The translations under genes and the position numbers were made by a program. Under the pieces are notes generated by a model. The model searched no databases, was not told the DNA's origin, and worked only from the letters and a program-made list of their open reading frames with translations. A DNA stretch of 64,000 nucleotides from Semisulcospira habei. Lineage: Eukaryota > Mollusca > Gastropoda > Semisulcospiridae. Positions 11,846-21,589 of the stretch are shown here, piece by piece. Positions within the stretch are counted from its first letter, which is position 1, and each line of letters starts with the position of its first letter. Where the stretch lies: the NCBI GenBank assembly GCA_036245525.1, contig BTPG01000001.1, forward strand, positions 225,617,161-225,681,160, in the 5' to 3' direction.

Positions 11846-12261
11846 TTAATGTAGGTCCATAATGTAAAAAATTCAAGCTGAACATTCATTCTCCTTTAAG
11901 CAGATACGTCGATCGTTAATACAAAAGTGTTAAAGGTTAGGCTTTTCGACATGTGCTCACCGTTCAAAGTAGTGTTTTTTTGTTTGTTTCTGTTTTTATT
12001 TTACTTGTTTAACCTCCCAGCACTGTTCAAACCGTGTTTACAACAGGTGACGCGGTCAGCTGCGTTGTTTAATTTATTTTTGTTAATGAATGTTTTATGG
12101 CGCACACAAGCACGCCTTTTTTTTAATGGCATATTTTATTAACTGTTAACTCCTTTACTGCCAGTGGTCGTTGGCGCAGATTGTGTTTCTTAACTCAAGG
12201 CCAAACAATTGTCTGGAGAAAACAAATCAACAAACCCTAGATTCGGCAAACCTTAAACCCT

Positions 12262-12598
12262 TAAAAGCACACTACCGCCGTAACTGTTCAAAGATACACA
12301 TCTGTAACACATGGTTACGAAACGCTACACACAAGTCTAGATATGGTTCATATAAACACAGGACAATCCAGTTCAGCACACGTCGTTTTGATATCAAGTA
12401 ATTTGACAAAGATTCTACTCCGTTCTATAAATACAACGCTTTCAGTACTCGCTATCGGCTGGGCAGAATAAATAAGTGCGTTTACGCGTCTGCTTTGCTG
12501 CGTGTCCCAACTACTGTTCAAGTTCATTAGGTGTGTTAACAAGGCATAACACACAAATGGTGCTGAAATGTGTCTTCATTTTTCCACGTAATGCTACT
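12262..12598 (-). repeat. Right arm of the long inverted repeat
   Basis: It is the reverse complement of 11395-11762. Its inner end has ACTACCGCCGTAAC, facing CTACGGCGGTAGT of the left arm. Its outer end has GCTGAAATGTGTCTTC, facing GAAGACACATTTCAGC. No transposase frame is visible between or inside the arms. Confidence 0.75.
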
Positions 12599-12699
12599 TT
12601 AAAACTCGACAGTCTGAAGCAGACTGTGTGGTCGATTTTTCTTTCACAGTATAAGACGTGTTTTATCATTCAATACGGAACATCTTATGAGATCCTCTA

Positions 12700-12785
12700 T
12701 CTAGGGAAAGATACAAGCAGGACCGTCATGAGGTTTGGATCCTCATCAGCCCTCGCTTCAAGCAGAGGCTCATGAAGTTCTATGC
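12700..12785. mobile_element. MITE family A hairpin, truncated by the next copy
   Basis: CATGAGGTTTGGATCCTCATCAGCC faces AGGCTCATGAAGTTCTATGCC. Its right side runs directly into the next family-A copy, so one probably inserted into or beside the other. Confidence 0.55.
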
Positions 12786-12980
12786 CGACGCAGGCTTCGG
12801 TTCTGAAATCTTTGTTCATTCGTCGCCGAAGAGCCCGATCCGCCCAAAGGACGTGGGTGAAAAGTGGTGCCAACAAGAGGCATAGATCCTCATGAGCCCC
12901 CGCGACTGCGGGGGCCCATGAGGTTCTATGTCTCTTGCAGTTGGATTGTGCTTACATTTCCTCGGCAGTGAATGGGTTAA
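12783..12980 (-). mobile_element. MITE family A, nearly complete
   Basis: The order is TGCCGACGCAGG, then CTGAAATCTTTGTTCATTC, then the hairpin CAAGAGGCATAGATCC...GTCTCTTGCAG (12873-12940), then CTCGGCAGTGAATGGGTTAA. The right end is an intact GGCAGTGAA.GGGTTAA terminus. The left TTAA is lost. Confidence 0.8.
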
Positions 12981-13285
12981 ACAGTACAGAAGGGGGACAG
13001 GGAGTGGATGCTTTGACTTTCGAACCATAGACCTAGAACAGAGCAACGCTACACCTGACACTGTGACTCTTCTATCTGAAAAAAAGGTGAATGTTATTTT
13101 CATTTAAAAGAAAAACAAAAAAAAAAAAACGCTGTCAGACTAGAGAATACGATTTTGTATGCTCTTCGAGAGATAGGGAGTAAAAAAGCAAGGACTCTTG
13201 GAAGACTTCTGATAAGTATAGGCCTTTATACTTCATGGAATGAAAATTCTTCATAAAAAGCGCAGGTACGCTGCACTGAGCTGAA
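12981..13285. other. No gene seen
   Basis: Contains a short A-rich run near 13110-13130. No coding signal. Confidence 0.4.
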
Positions 13286-13682
13286 TATAACCCCACTGCC
13301 AAGAAAAGGCGAACACGATGCAGCTGCAAGAGACATAGATCCTCATGAGGTCCCCGCAGTTGCGGGAGGGGAGGGGGGCTCATGAAGATCTATGCCTCTT
13401 GCTGACACCCCTTTAAATCCTTGTTCCCATGATGGCTGCTGCTCTTTGGTGTTAAAGTAACGAAGACTGCAGATTGCATATATACACAATCTGCATCTTA
13501 CGCAATCTGCGTCATACACAATCTGCATCTTACTCAATCTGCGTCATACACAATCTGCATCTTACGCAATCTGCGTCATACACAATCTGCATCTTACGCA
13601 ATCTGCGTCATACACAATCTGCATCTTACGCAATCTGCGTCATACACAATCTGCGTCATACATCTGGCAGTGAAAGGATTAA
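13286..13682. mobile_element. MITE family A enlarged by an internal minisatellite
   Basis: The left end is ATAACCCCACTGCCAAGAAA and the hairpin is at 13325-13403 with an AG/C-rich loop. The right end is CATCTGGCAGTGAAAGGATTAA. Between hairpin and right end, the family's ACAATCTGCGTCA segment has been amplified to about 185 bp, so the copy is about 397 bp instead of ~215 bp. Confidence 0.8.
13484..13668. repeat. 32-bp (2 x 16) minisatellite inside a MITE
   Basis: Five to six tandem units alternate CACAATCTGCATCTTA and CGCAATCTGCGTCATA. The unit matches the subterminal ACAATCTGCGTCA segment of ordinary family-A copies, so it arose by local expansion within the element. Confidence 0.9.
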
Positions 13683-13889
13683 TCAACTCCAGTTCCAGTG
13701 CGCTGTTTACAAAGGCTATGAAAGATGCCAGCATTTTCCCGCAGAATAATTATTAGCCAGCTAACATGCTCGAAGTCGATGGTGTATTCATTTCCTCTTT
13801 CTGAAAGACGCCTCGCTGTGATCTGCGTATTTGAGGTTTTGCATTAAACGTGTATTTAATGGTTAAATGTGTTTTTAATGATATTTATG

Positions 13890-13937
13890 CTGTTTTTGTT
13901 GTTGTTGTTGTTTTTGTTGTTGTTGTTGTTGTTGCTT
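13890..13937. repeat. (GTT)n microsatellite
   Basis: A run of about 13 GTT-like units interrupted by TTT. Confidence 0.9.
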
Positions 13938-14066
13938 TTGTTAAACTGAGAGCAGGTGTTTTTAACCTGCTGAACAGCAGTTGCCTTGAATACAATATTT
14001 TTACCATCAAAGACGTAAAGCCCCAAAACCGCACTGCAGGAGAAGCGCAGATACCAACTAAGCTAG

Positions 14067-14131
14067 TAAAAGGCATAGATCCTCATAAGCCCCCGCGACT
14101 GCGGGGGCTTATGAGGGTCTATGCCCTTTGT
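14067..14131. mobile_element. MITE family A hairpin, almost perfect
   Basis: The arms AAAAGGCATAGATCCTCATA and AAGCCCCCGCGACTG pair with the complementary right half with only one or two mismatches. The outer TTAA termini are not obvious, so flanks may be lost. Confidence 0.8.
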
Positions 14132-15004
14132 CTAATTTACGTATTGTTTTCTCTGTTTCGGTAGTTAAATAGTTCATGATGCATCAAGCAACTTGTGCAT
14201 GAGCCAACAGTATTTTCACTGGAAACTACAAACTAACTAATAGGGGCATACCTGACACACGTCTGAATTATGTGACGCATATCTAAATTATGCCGCTTTT
14301 GTTTACAGGGTGTTGTCGTCCGTTTCACATTCATAGCTAGATATGTGGCTTGGTGCTTTACAAAACAACAGCAGTCTAATTTTAAAAAGCAGGATTCTTA
14401 GGAGCAAGCATCCCCTGACAGTCGTAAAAGTGTTTGCAACAGATGCTGGTGACACTGTCTGTGTATGGGTCTGTTGTATACTATCTTGGAACTCTGTGGA
14501 GCTGACCCAAGGATATGAAAAGCTAATGACTCCTTTAACGTCTCCGATTTACTGAGGTTTTTTAAAATGGAGTCAGTCTGAAAACTGTTGGGTATTCTTC
14601 ACGTCGTGCGGGAAAATAAAAGTCAACAACAACACGTTTGGTAGGACAATATCCGGTAATTATCTGCGTGGGTATGTGTCCGGAATCCCGATATAAACCA
14701 TTCGACCTGTGAAGAACAGAATCTTAAATACTGCCCTTTAAAGGCGCACAACATCCTGACCTCGGAGGAAGAGAATCTTAAGTACTGCCCCTTTAAAAGT
14801 GCTCAATATGCTGTGGTCCGCAGGACGTGCGGTATGTCTGAAAACTGTAGGCAAGACGATGAAAACTAATTCTACAGCTGTTTAATGTTCCACAGGATGC
14901 GACCCTATAGACTCCGACAGCTCAGGAAATGTGCTCCGTTAAATAGAGTTTGCAGTTTGCATGTCTCTCAGTCTGTAGTACATGTCGGCGAAAAACAAGG
15001 AAAT
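14132..15004. other. No gene seen
   Basis: No recognisable coding signal. Two short similar segments (AATCTTAAATACTGCCC at ~14722 and AATCTTAAGTACTGCCC at ~14774) form a small tandem duplication. Confidence 0.45.
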
Positions 15005-15023
15005 GTCGGAGAGGCAAAGAAGA

Positions 15024-15075
15024 CCCCCCCCCCCACTCCCCCCCGCCCCCGCCCCCCCCCCCCCCCACCCCCGTA
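15024..15075. repeat. C-rich tract
   Basis: Nearly pure C with interspersed A, T and G. The proline-rich frames across it are artefacts. Confidence 0.9.
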
Positions 15076-15081
15076 AACGCT

Positions 15082-15163
15082 TTAACCCTTTGGCTGTCGG
15101 TAGCGCTTTTTGTCGCGATGATTCCTGCAGGAATCATCGCGACAAAAAGCGCTACCCAAAGGA
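15082..15163. mobile_element. Hairpin MITE family C
   Basis: It begins TTTAACCCTTTGGCTGTCGG and contains the long palindrome TAGCGCTTTTTGTCGCGATG / ATTCCTGCAGGAAT / CATCGCGACAAAAAGCGCTA, then CCAAAGGATTA. The left terminus has the TTAACCCTTT signature of the other TTAA families. Confidence 0.75.
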
Positions 15164-15361
15164 TTAGCATGTTTTTTCATTTTCGAAACATCTTCACAGT
15201 TTTTTTTTAATTTTTAATTCATCGCAAGCCTAGTAAATTACAATGTTTAGGATACGTCCTTCATGGTTAATTCTAAACGAATGCACCAGGCGATAAGTTC
15301 AAAATTGTAGTCGATTGAAAGAAATTTTCAAAAGACCGGAGTAAAGACGACGACTATTTCA

Positions 15362-15388
15362 TCTCATCTTATCTTATCTTATCTTTTT
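15362..15388. repeat. (CTTAT)n tract at the 3' side of a minus-strand LINE
   Basis: Several CTTAT units, which read (ATAAG)n on the minus strand, lie roughly 400 bp past the recognisable coding part of the minus-strand LINE. They may be its 3' tail. Confidence 0.6.
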
Positions 15389-15779
15389 TTGGGAACATTT
15401 TTCAAAATAATTGACATGAACACATACGGACCGAAAACAAGTACAACACGAATACAAAAGAGATAAAAATCATACTTACACAAACTGATAATGATGTTTT
15501 TAAAAAAAATTAATTAAATTGATGCGTGTCATGTGGAGAGAGAGAGAGAGAGAGGGAGAGAGACTGTTCTTGGAATTTGTTTTGTGAGTGGGTCTGCATG
15601 CATGTATTGGTAAACGGATAGTTGTCAAAATTCAGCAAGAAATAACTGTGAATCATAGGAGGGCAAAGCGAACTCAACTGTAGACTACACAGATTAACAT
15701 AATAGGTAACAAAAATTAATTCTTTACACAAAGTCCAAATAAGGCAGCCACAAAAGTGTAAAAAGGCTAAGCTTGTTTC

Positions 15780-16901
15780 TGACAGTAAATACATATTTCT
15801 CTGTACAGTATCTGTTTTTGAACTCTGCAAAAAAAAACAAAAAAAAAAAAAAAAAAAAAAAAAACAGATAGGTTTAGCTGCTTATTCAAACAACGGCACC
15901 GGTAAATAAAATACTTTGCCATTAATAAGAGCAAGTCAAGAACTGGGTCCGTCCGCAGCCCATTTTTCACCCCAAACACAACTAATTCTGTACAGAGTTC
16001 AAAATTGTCATAATGAGCACATTTTTTTTTAGTCTGTTCAGTAATTTGTCTCCGAAAACACGCACCACTATGCACTCCCAAAAATGAGTGTTCAATAGAC
16101 TCCTTAGAGAGTGAACAAAAGGTACAAAGGTTTGAATCCTTTAACTGTCCATAGCGCAGGTAAACATTGGTTGTCAGTATTCAGTGGACATTTCTATACT
16201 GAAACCAGCGTAATTTGGTGTCTTGTGTGACCGTTATAGGATGCACAAATATAGCTTTCCACTTTAGGTCATTATATTTGTTTTCCCATTTTTCAATACA
16301 CGTAGGTGGTGTCTTTTTATTTAATAAAACGTTGTATATATCTTTTGTACCCTTTTTATGTTTAAAGACAACACCCAAAGGTGTACCCAAATCGGTTACA
16401 TCAACTGCATCGATCCATATTCGTAACATTTTTCTTTTGTATTTTCGTATAGCACTTGTTCTACTACAGTATTCGAGAAAAGAAACATCTGCACCAAAAA
16501 TTTCAACAACAAAAAAAAACCTTCGAAACTAATAATGTCCCCATTATCATCAAATACATCACCAATTGTACAAATATTTTTCAAACCCACTTGTCGACAG
16601 ATTTCGAAGTATCCTTTTTCAGAAGTCTTGGATTAAAAAGCAATGGTTCTCTTTTGAATGCATCAATACTTGAGGGACAGAAAAGATTTTGATATTCTTT
16701 AAAAATTGCCGCCACTTCTTTCCAGAAGGTTTTTTTTTTCATCTCTAAACTTTCTAGGAAGTAAGCACCTAAAACCTCACACTGTTTGATATTACCATGC
16801 AAAGATACGAGTAAAAGGTTCCAGTTAGTGCCCGAAGACAACACTCTCCGAATATAAGTGACCTTAAGTGCTTTGTAAAAATTAAAATACTTCAATATCA
16901 A
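15780..16901 (-). pseudogene. L1/Tx1-like LINE, 3' part, frameshifted
   Basis: Three overlapping minus-strand frames (16901-16581, 16590-16396, 16429-16181) read in order as one decayed protein. The first has LKVTYIRRVLSSGTNWNLLL and FWKEVAAIFKEYQNL. The second has KNICTIGDVFDDNGDIISFE. The third has KWKAIF and TQDTKLRWFQYRNVH. That order (IRR...W, FW..V...F, I.D..D..G...SF, DTKLR.FQ) is typical of the region downstream of the reverse transcriptase in L1/Tx1-type LINEs. Frame changes and stops show it is dead. A poly-A run (15831-15864) interrupts the 3' part. The clade is my best reading, not proven. Confidence 0.65.
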
Positions 16902-16967
16902 TTACCTTGAGCCCTCCTGCTTCATACTGTCTGAAAACTGTGGTTCTTTTCACTTTATCTCTCTTCC

Positions 16968-17040
16968 CTTCCCATCTTATCTTATCTTATCTTATCTTAT
17001 CTTATCTTGTCTTTATCTTATCTTATCTTATCTTATCTGT
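16968..17040. repeat. (CTTAT)n microsatellite
   Basis: About 13 CTTAT units followed by a degenerate CTCATC/CTCGAC-rich run to ~17120. A similar tract lies on the other side of the LINE at 15362. Confidence 0.9.
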
Positions 17041-17312
17041 TTTGACCTCAGCTCGACTCACCTCAACTCGCTTCACCTCATCTAATCTCATCTCATCGCA
17101 ACTCGTCTCATCATCGCAGCTTTATCTTATCATATGAAATACAAATTAATACACGGTTGCAAAATGACCGGCGATTTTAAAGAAAACACGTAAAAGGATT
17201 TCAGAGTTCGTTTAAGCCATGCAATCAACTTGATGAAATCCGTGTTAGCAGAGTATGTGTTAACGCTGTTCCACCACTACCCTTGAACCAGATCAAAGTC
17301 AGATTTGTCTCT

Positions 17313-17503
17313 GAACTCCTTCGCTGCCAATGACAGTGGTCGCTAATTTCGCGTGTGCAACCACCTATGCACACTGACCGACATTCGTGTAAAGAACATA
17401 ATGTAGCTGGGACCAAAAAGAACACAGGACTAACAAGAGACACAGTTTGTGTCTCTTGCAGCTGTGCAATCGTCCGACTTGCCACTGGCAGTGAAGGGGT
17501 TAA
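17313..17503. mobile_element. MITE family A with collapsed hairpin
   Basis: The left end is GAACTCCTTCGCTGCCAATG and the right end is CACTGGCAGTGAAGGGGTTAA. The central hairpin is reduced to AACAAGAGACACAGTTTGTGTCTCTTGCAG (in two complementary halves, no GC loop). This suggests deletion of the stem top. Confidence 0.75.
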
Positions 17504-17570
17504 ACTGACATAGTCTTCAGAGGACACCTCCCAAATCTGGAACTTTCGACATCTCTGCTAGCTCGCTGTT

Positions 17571-17805
17571 TTAGCCGTTCATTGCCAGGTCATGACGTAG
17601 ACTTATTCGCCAAATCCCAACCGTCTAGATAACGTGGATACTTAGTGGTGTCAGCAAGAGGCTTCGATCGCCATGAACCCCTCCTCCCCTCCCCCCATAC
17701 CTCCCCCCCCCACCCCTCTCCATGCGACTGCAGGGGTCTCATGAGGATCCAAACACTCTTGCACGTTGGATCGTGTTCCGTTTTTCTCGGCAGTGATGGG
17801 GTTAA
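17571..17805. mobile_element. MITE family A with C-rich loop insertion
   Basis: It runs from TTAGCCGTTCATTGCC to CTCGGCAGTGATGGGGTTAA. The hairpin arm CAGCAAGAGGCTTCGATCG is separated from its partner by about 50 bp of C-rich sequence at the loop. The right TTAA is intact. Confidence 0.75.
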
Positions 17806-18025
17806 GTTCGCGCGTCATCATACGAGAATCACACACCTCTGATACGTGTATATAACACATTTTATGAACAAATCGGATATTGTTTTTATGATTGGCTGTC
17901 TTCCGTAAGTCTATCCATTCGCTATGTCACCATATACAACCCAATTAGTGTTACATACAAAAATTCGAAATGGCAATGTACATTCGACGTGAGCTGTGAA
18001 TCCTACAGTGAACTCCACGCATCTT
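17806..18025. other. No gene seen
   Basis: A short unassigned stretch. Confidence 0.4.
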
Positions 18026-18100
18026 CAAGACGCATAGATTTTCATGAGTTCCCGCAGTCCTGCGGGACTGATGACGATCTATAAGTCTTCAGGATGCGTG
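18026..18100. mobile_element. MITE family A-related hairpin
   Basis: CATCTTCAAGACGCATAGAT pairs with ATCTATAAGTCTTCAGGATG around CCCGCAGTCCTGCGGG. The flanks also pair (CCACGCATCTTC / CAGGATGCGTGG), so the stem extends beyond the usual arm. Confidence 0.65.
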
Positions 18101-18226
18101 GACTAAATCGAGGGTAACACAAGAATGTAATCGCAAACGTATGCTATAAAAAAAAAAAAAAAATCCAACCTTAAACGGAGTATTAATATTTTTGATTCTG
18201 GCTAGCTACATACGCGTGTTTTCACG

Positions 18227-18314
18227 CTGCGCCGTTAACTCGTTCGAGACGTGCCGCCTACGGTTACGCGGCGATTTGCCGCGTATCGGTAGGCGGCACG
18301 TCTTGAATAAGTTA
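18227..18314. mobile_element. Hairpin MITE family D
   Basis: It begins TTAACTCGTTCGAGACGTGC and has GCCGCCTACGG / CGGTAGGCGGC arms and a GCGGCGATTTGCCGC top. It closes with GGCACGTCTTGAATAAGTTA. The whole unit is one palindrome of about 85 bp. A second copy is at 20873-20943. Confidence 0.75.
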
Positions 18315-18469
18315 TCGTTGTTGATTTCTACTATCCTGTGTCCAGAGTCTTCTATTATGACAGTGGGCAGACGAAATACGCACAGTGCACTGGAAACAAA
18401 CATCGTGAAGCTCGCTCCTCCATCACCGCTTGCGCTAAAATTTGACTCTAGCAGACTAGCAGACTAGCA

Positions 18470-18740
18470 GACGACGGGATGGATCGGTCACAGTCTGAGA
18501 AAGCCAGCTTCCAGTATCACTAGGCAGGCATTGTCATGGAACCCCCAGGGAAAGAGGAAAAGAGGTAGGCCGAGAAACTCCTGGCGTCGAGACCTCCAAG
18601 CAGACATCAAGAGACTGGGAACCACCTGGAGTAGAATCGAAGGAGAAGCACAGGACAGGAGTTGCTGGAGGTCTCTCGTCGACGGCCTATACCCGGGTAG
18701 GGGTGACAGGCGTAAGTAAGTAAGTAAGTAAGACTGGTGC
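18470..18740 (+). pseudogene. LINE C-terminus with (TAAG)n tail
   Basis: The frame 18531-18719 encodes NPQGKRKRGRPRNSWRRDL, then DIKRLGTTWSRIEGEAQDR and CWRSLVDGLYPGRG. This Arg-rich tail with W..I...AQDR..WR..V.GL is the recurrent C-terminus of endonuclease/RT LINE proteins in invertebrates (established family feature, recalled). It ends in (AAGT)n at 18714-18733, an RTE-type microsatellite tail. It is a 5'-truncated copy immediately followed by a SINE. Confidence 0.7.
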
Positions 18741-19120
18741 TTTGAGTTCGGGGTTTAACATCCACGGCACTGGAGTGATATTTAACACCTTTACTGCCGA
18801 GAAAAGGTGAAAGCGATCTAACTTTCAAGAGGCATATATCTTCATGGGACCCCTCAGTCCCGGAGGCTCTTTGGACAGTTGTAGCTTTTGGTCGTTCAGT
18901 GAACACAGATTTCAGAAACAAAATGTACGTACGTTGGCAGGGAAGAGATTAACGGACGACACTAACGGGCGGGCTATGGGTGACATGAACAACTACTGCC
19001 TATCGAGTACTACCTGAACACTGATCAATTTAAGCGGACTGCGTCTGTGCCACTTTGACTTAGCAGGAGTGTTTACCGGACGCCGAACAGCTCAAGTCCG
19101 TCTTTTTGCATGAACCAGAC
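18735..19120 (-). mobile_element. SINE copy interrupted by a MITE
   Basis: The segments GAGTTCGGGGTTTAACATCC (18744 on) and GGGCGGGCTATGGGTGACAT, CTGAACACTGATCAA and GTGCCACTTTGA match the SINE at 49821-50132. The tRNA-like head, which would be at the right, is lost or diverged. The copy is split by the family-A MITE at 18782-18952. Confidence 0.75.
18782..18952. mobile_element. MITE family A inserted at TTAA within a SINE
   Basis: It runs TTAACACCTTTACTGCCGAG...CAAGAGGCATATATC...GTTGGCAGGGAAGAGATTAA. Both boundaries are TTAA. Removing the element and one TTAA rejoins the SINE, as judged against the 49.8-kb copy, with GTGAT before and GGACG..C.GACGGGCGGG-like sequence after. The right half of the hairpin is degenerate. 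Confidence 0.85.
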
Positions 19121-19395
19121 TGGTGACTCTCACTGCTGAGTCCAATTTACATCTATGGTCCTCAGTTGAGGAGACGATGGGGTATTCTGTGCGCGACTGG
19201 CATCAAATTCGCTACAAAAAGACAAATGTTACCGCGGCAGTGTTAGTTGGGTCATATCCCTGCCCTCAGAAAAGCAAATAAGCCACGTTTACCGTCTCCT
19301 TCGTGTAATCCGAGCCATCGTATGCACAAAGGCTTCCAGAATCGTCTCTTGCAGAGCTCATGTCTTCTGCAATAGGCACATACTCTAAATTTCAT

Positions 19396-19436
19396 TTTTT
19401 ATCTGCAAAGGGCTCATGAGCATCCATGCCTCCTGC
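19396..19436. mobile_element. MITE family A half-hairpin
   Basis: Only one arm, GGGCTCATGAGCATCCATGC then CTCCTGC, is recognised. Confidence 0.5.
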
Positions 19437-19565
19437 TAAACAGAGTGAAGAGCGTTGAATTTCTCTAGTCCCAGAAAGCGGAAGTCAGTGTTTTCAGCGT
19501 CGTTCGCTTCTCGGAAATTCCCCCTAATCAGCAGACGACAGTGCACTCTACCTTTCGTAAATCAA

Positions 19566-19635
19566 CCGCAAGAGGCATAGATTCTCATGAGCCCTCGCGG
19601 AACGCGGGGGCTCATGAGAATCTATGCCTCTTGCT
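19566..19635. mobile_element. MITE family A hairpin, near perfect
   Basis: CCGCAAGAGGCATAGATTCT and CATGAGCCCTCGCG pair with a complementary right arm ending ATGCCTCTTGC. One of the best-preserved stems. Confidence 0.8.
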
Positions 19636-20185
19636 TTTACGCATTTACACTGATCTGAACTCTTCTGGAAGATTCCGTCTCAAGCATTCGATCTTCGATA
19701 GCGTAGTCTAAGAGAGCCAGCGTTTCTATTGACTTTTTTTCTCGTGTGGCAAAATTGCCGTCTTTTAGAGGTCCTGTAGAGCCGTTTATCCAAGAGCTTC
19801 GGCGGGAATCGAGGCATTTTATTAAGCGTCTCTCTTTACCGCCCTTGGATTTCACCGGTTGCTTCTCCTGATCACTTTTTCTGCAGTCTTCCAGACCCGT
19901 TTCTGTTGTAACCTCCCCTTACTTTTTTTTCTATTTAGGTTGCCTCCCGTGTTTGTTTGTTCCGTTTTGTTTAGTGTTGGGTTGCTGGGGTTACGTCCTC
20001 TCGTGTTTTGTTTGTTATTGTGTTTGTTTGTTTGTTGTTTGTTGTTGTTGTTTGTTGTTTGTTTGTTTGTTTTGTTTGTTGTTTTGTTTTGTTTTGTTGT
20101 TGTTGTTGTTTTCGGGGTGTTTTTTTGTGTATCTTTAAACTGCGGCTCTCCTCTTCAGTCGAGTTAGTTACTAACGCTAGTAACT
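19636..20185. other. No gene seen, includes a TTG-rich tract
   Basis: Bases 20015-20125 are dominated by TTG/TTTG repeats. Hydrophobic frames across it (Val/Cys/Phe-rich) are composition artefacts. Confidence 0.5.
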
Positions 20186-20189
20186 AATC

Positions 20190-20375
20190 AGCTTCGACGC
20201 CAGAGATGGATCGCAGGAGGTGGATCGACCATGATAATTCAAACGTAGTGACAGATTATCTTGGCGCCCTCAGACGCCAAGCTAATCTGGCACTACCCTT
20301 GAATTATAATGGTTGACCCATCTCTTGCAATTGGTACATAGTCATAAAGTGACACCCCCAAACTTTGGAAAAGAT
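20190..20375. mobile_element. MITE family B
   Basis: GATCGACCATGATAATTCAA and the sequence TCTTGGCGCCC pair with GACGCCAAGCTAATCTGGCA and CCCTTGAATTATAATGGTTGA. The TTAA ends were not recognised. Confidence 0.7.
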
Positions 20376-20394
20376 GCGGCCTTTGGGATAAATG

Positions 20395-20818
20395 CGGTCC
20401 ATGGCGCAGTGGTAAAGGCCCCTGCCACCAATACTAAAGGTGCTAGGTTCAATACCGGGTTCCGGCGTCGGACTTTTCTCCTCTATTAAGTGTCACCGTT
20501 AATTCGGGCGGACCGTCGGGGATTCTTTCTCCGGGTACTCCGGCTCTTCCTCCACCTCCACTTTGGGACCGGTTTCAGGCCTTTTTATAAATTTCAAATA
20601 CAAGCGATCAAAATTTCCGAAACCTCAATAGTTGAAATGACCCTTCTCACCATGTGAATGTCCTGCGTTTGTCTTGTACTGTGTTTGTCTTCAGAGTGAA
20701 TGCATGTGTGTCACGTGAGCGTGCGTGTTGGGTTCAGTTCGCGGCGCTTTGAGCCGATTCGCAGAATTGGGTAAAGCGTCTATATAATAACCGGTATTAT
20801 TTATTATTATTATTATAA
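20395..20818 (+). mobile_element. tRNA-derived SINE with (ATT)n tail
   Basis: The 5' head CATGGCGCAGTGGTAAAGG (A box) and GGTTCAATACC (B box, ~20445) resembles a tRNA gene. A unique body follows, then the same GTTGGGTTCAGTTCGCGGCG...GGGTAAAGCG 3' region as at 11025-11200, and an ATT tail at 20795-20815. The order head-body-tail is that of a full-length SINE. It could be two adjacent SINEs; the 3' region starts near 20690. Confidence 0.7.
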
Positions 20819-20872
20819 ATGGGCAACCAACGATATCACCAACGCTGTCAGTCTGTAAGAGAGAATGCTTCT

Positions 20873-20943
20873 TAACACATTCGAGGCATGCTGCATTAGG
20901 ATACGCGGCGTATCCGGATGTGGCACGTCTCGAATGAGTTAAA
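20873..20943. mobile_element. Hairpin MITE family D
   Basis: It starts CTTAACACATTCGAGGCATG and ends GGCACGTCTCGAATGAGTTAA around TACGCGGCGTA. It is one palindrome, TTAA at both ends, about 70 bp. Confidence 0.8.
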
Positions 20944-21109
20944 AGCATTTATGCGACTTCGCGGCTCGTGCCCCTTGCAGACGGTGTCATGTACTGTCCC
21001 GGATCTGAATGGGTCAACCGGCCGACCGCGAATAGCCTCCCTGTTGTGCCTGCCTGCAACACCTTTTTTTCTTGTTCTTTCCCGTTTATTTTTAAAGTAC
21101 TGTCATAAT

Positions 21110-21150
21110 ACCCTCCCCCCCCCCCCATCCCCGCCCCCCCTCCATTTTTT
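21110..21150. repeat. C-rich tract
   Basis: CCCTCCC-type run. No coding meaning. Confidence 0.85.
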
Positions 21151-21214
21151 TCATGACTTGTCCCCGCTGATCGATTGTGTTTTCGCATTCGACCTCGTAA
21201 CTCCCAATGTTGTG

Positions 21215-21353
21215 TTAACTCATTCAGCCCGACGGCCGTATTTCCCAAATTTTAGAGGTGTCATCTAATGACTGTTCTAGATTAGCTTGGCACCCTTGAA
21301 TTATCATAGTCGACCCATCTCCTGCTGTAGTGCGTTATGGCTAAATGGGTTAA
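21215..21353. mobile_element. MITE family B, half element with both TTAA ends
   Basis: It begins TTAACTCATTCAGCCCGACG and ends GGCTAAATGGGTTAA. Only one hairpin arm survives (GATTAGCTTGGCACC / CTTGAATTATCATAGTCGA). It is an internally deleted copy still bounded by TTAA. Confidence 0.75.
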
Positions 21354-21477
21354 TGAGAAAAACGACAATATAAAATGTACATTTTGGTCGGAATATTTTG
21401 ATCGAGACTTTCTTCACATTGCTATTATGAGCATTTCATGTTGTTCAGCTACGTGTTCCAGAGTTCGTCATTTTATT

Positions 21478-21560
21478 TTATTATTTATTATTTATTTACT
21501 TATTTATTTATTTATTTATTTATTTATTATTATTATTTTAAAATTTATTTATTTATTTTG
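21478..21560. repeat. (TTTA)n-rich tract
   Basis: Imperfect ATTT repeats. Confidence 0.85.
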
Positions 21561-21589
21561 TGTGTGTGTGTTTTGGGGGAGGGAGGGGG

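Noticed and set aside
13484..13668. CRISPR-like array
   Set aside because: The 32-bp units are contiguous without unique spacers, lie inside a MITE and are in a eukaryotic context. It is a minisatellite.
19859..20167. Membrane protein ORF rich in Val, Cys, Phe and Leu
   Set aside because: It is explained by TTG/TTTG low-complexity DNA.
20395..20470. Functional tRNA gene
   Set aside because: A- and B-box-like motifs are present, but the arms do not form a clean cloverleaf as read and the sequence continues into a SINE body with an ATT tail. The same reasoning applies at 10034-10110 and 50050-50130.
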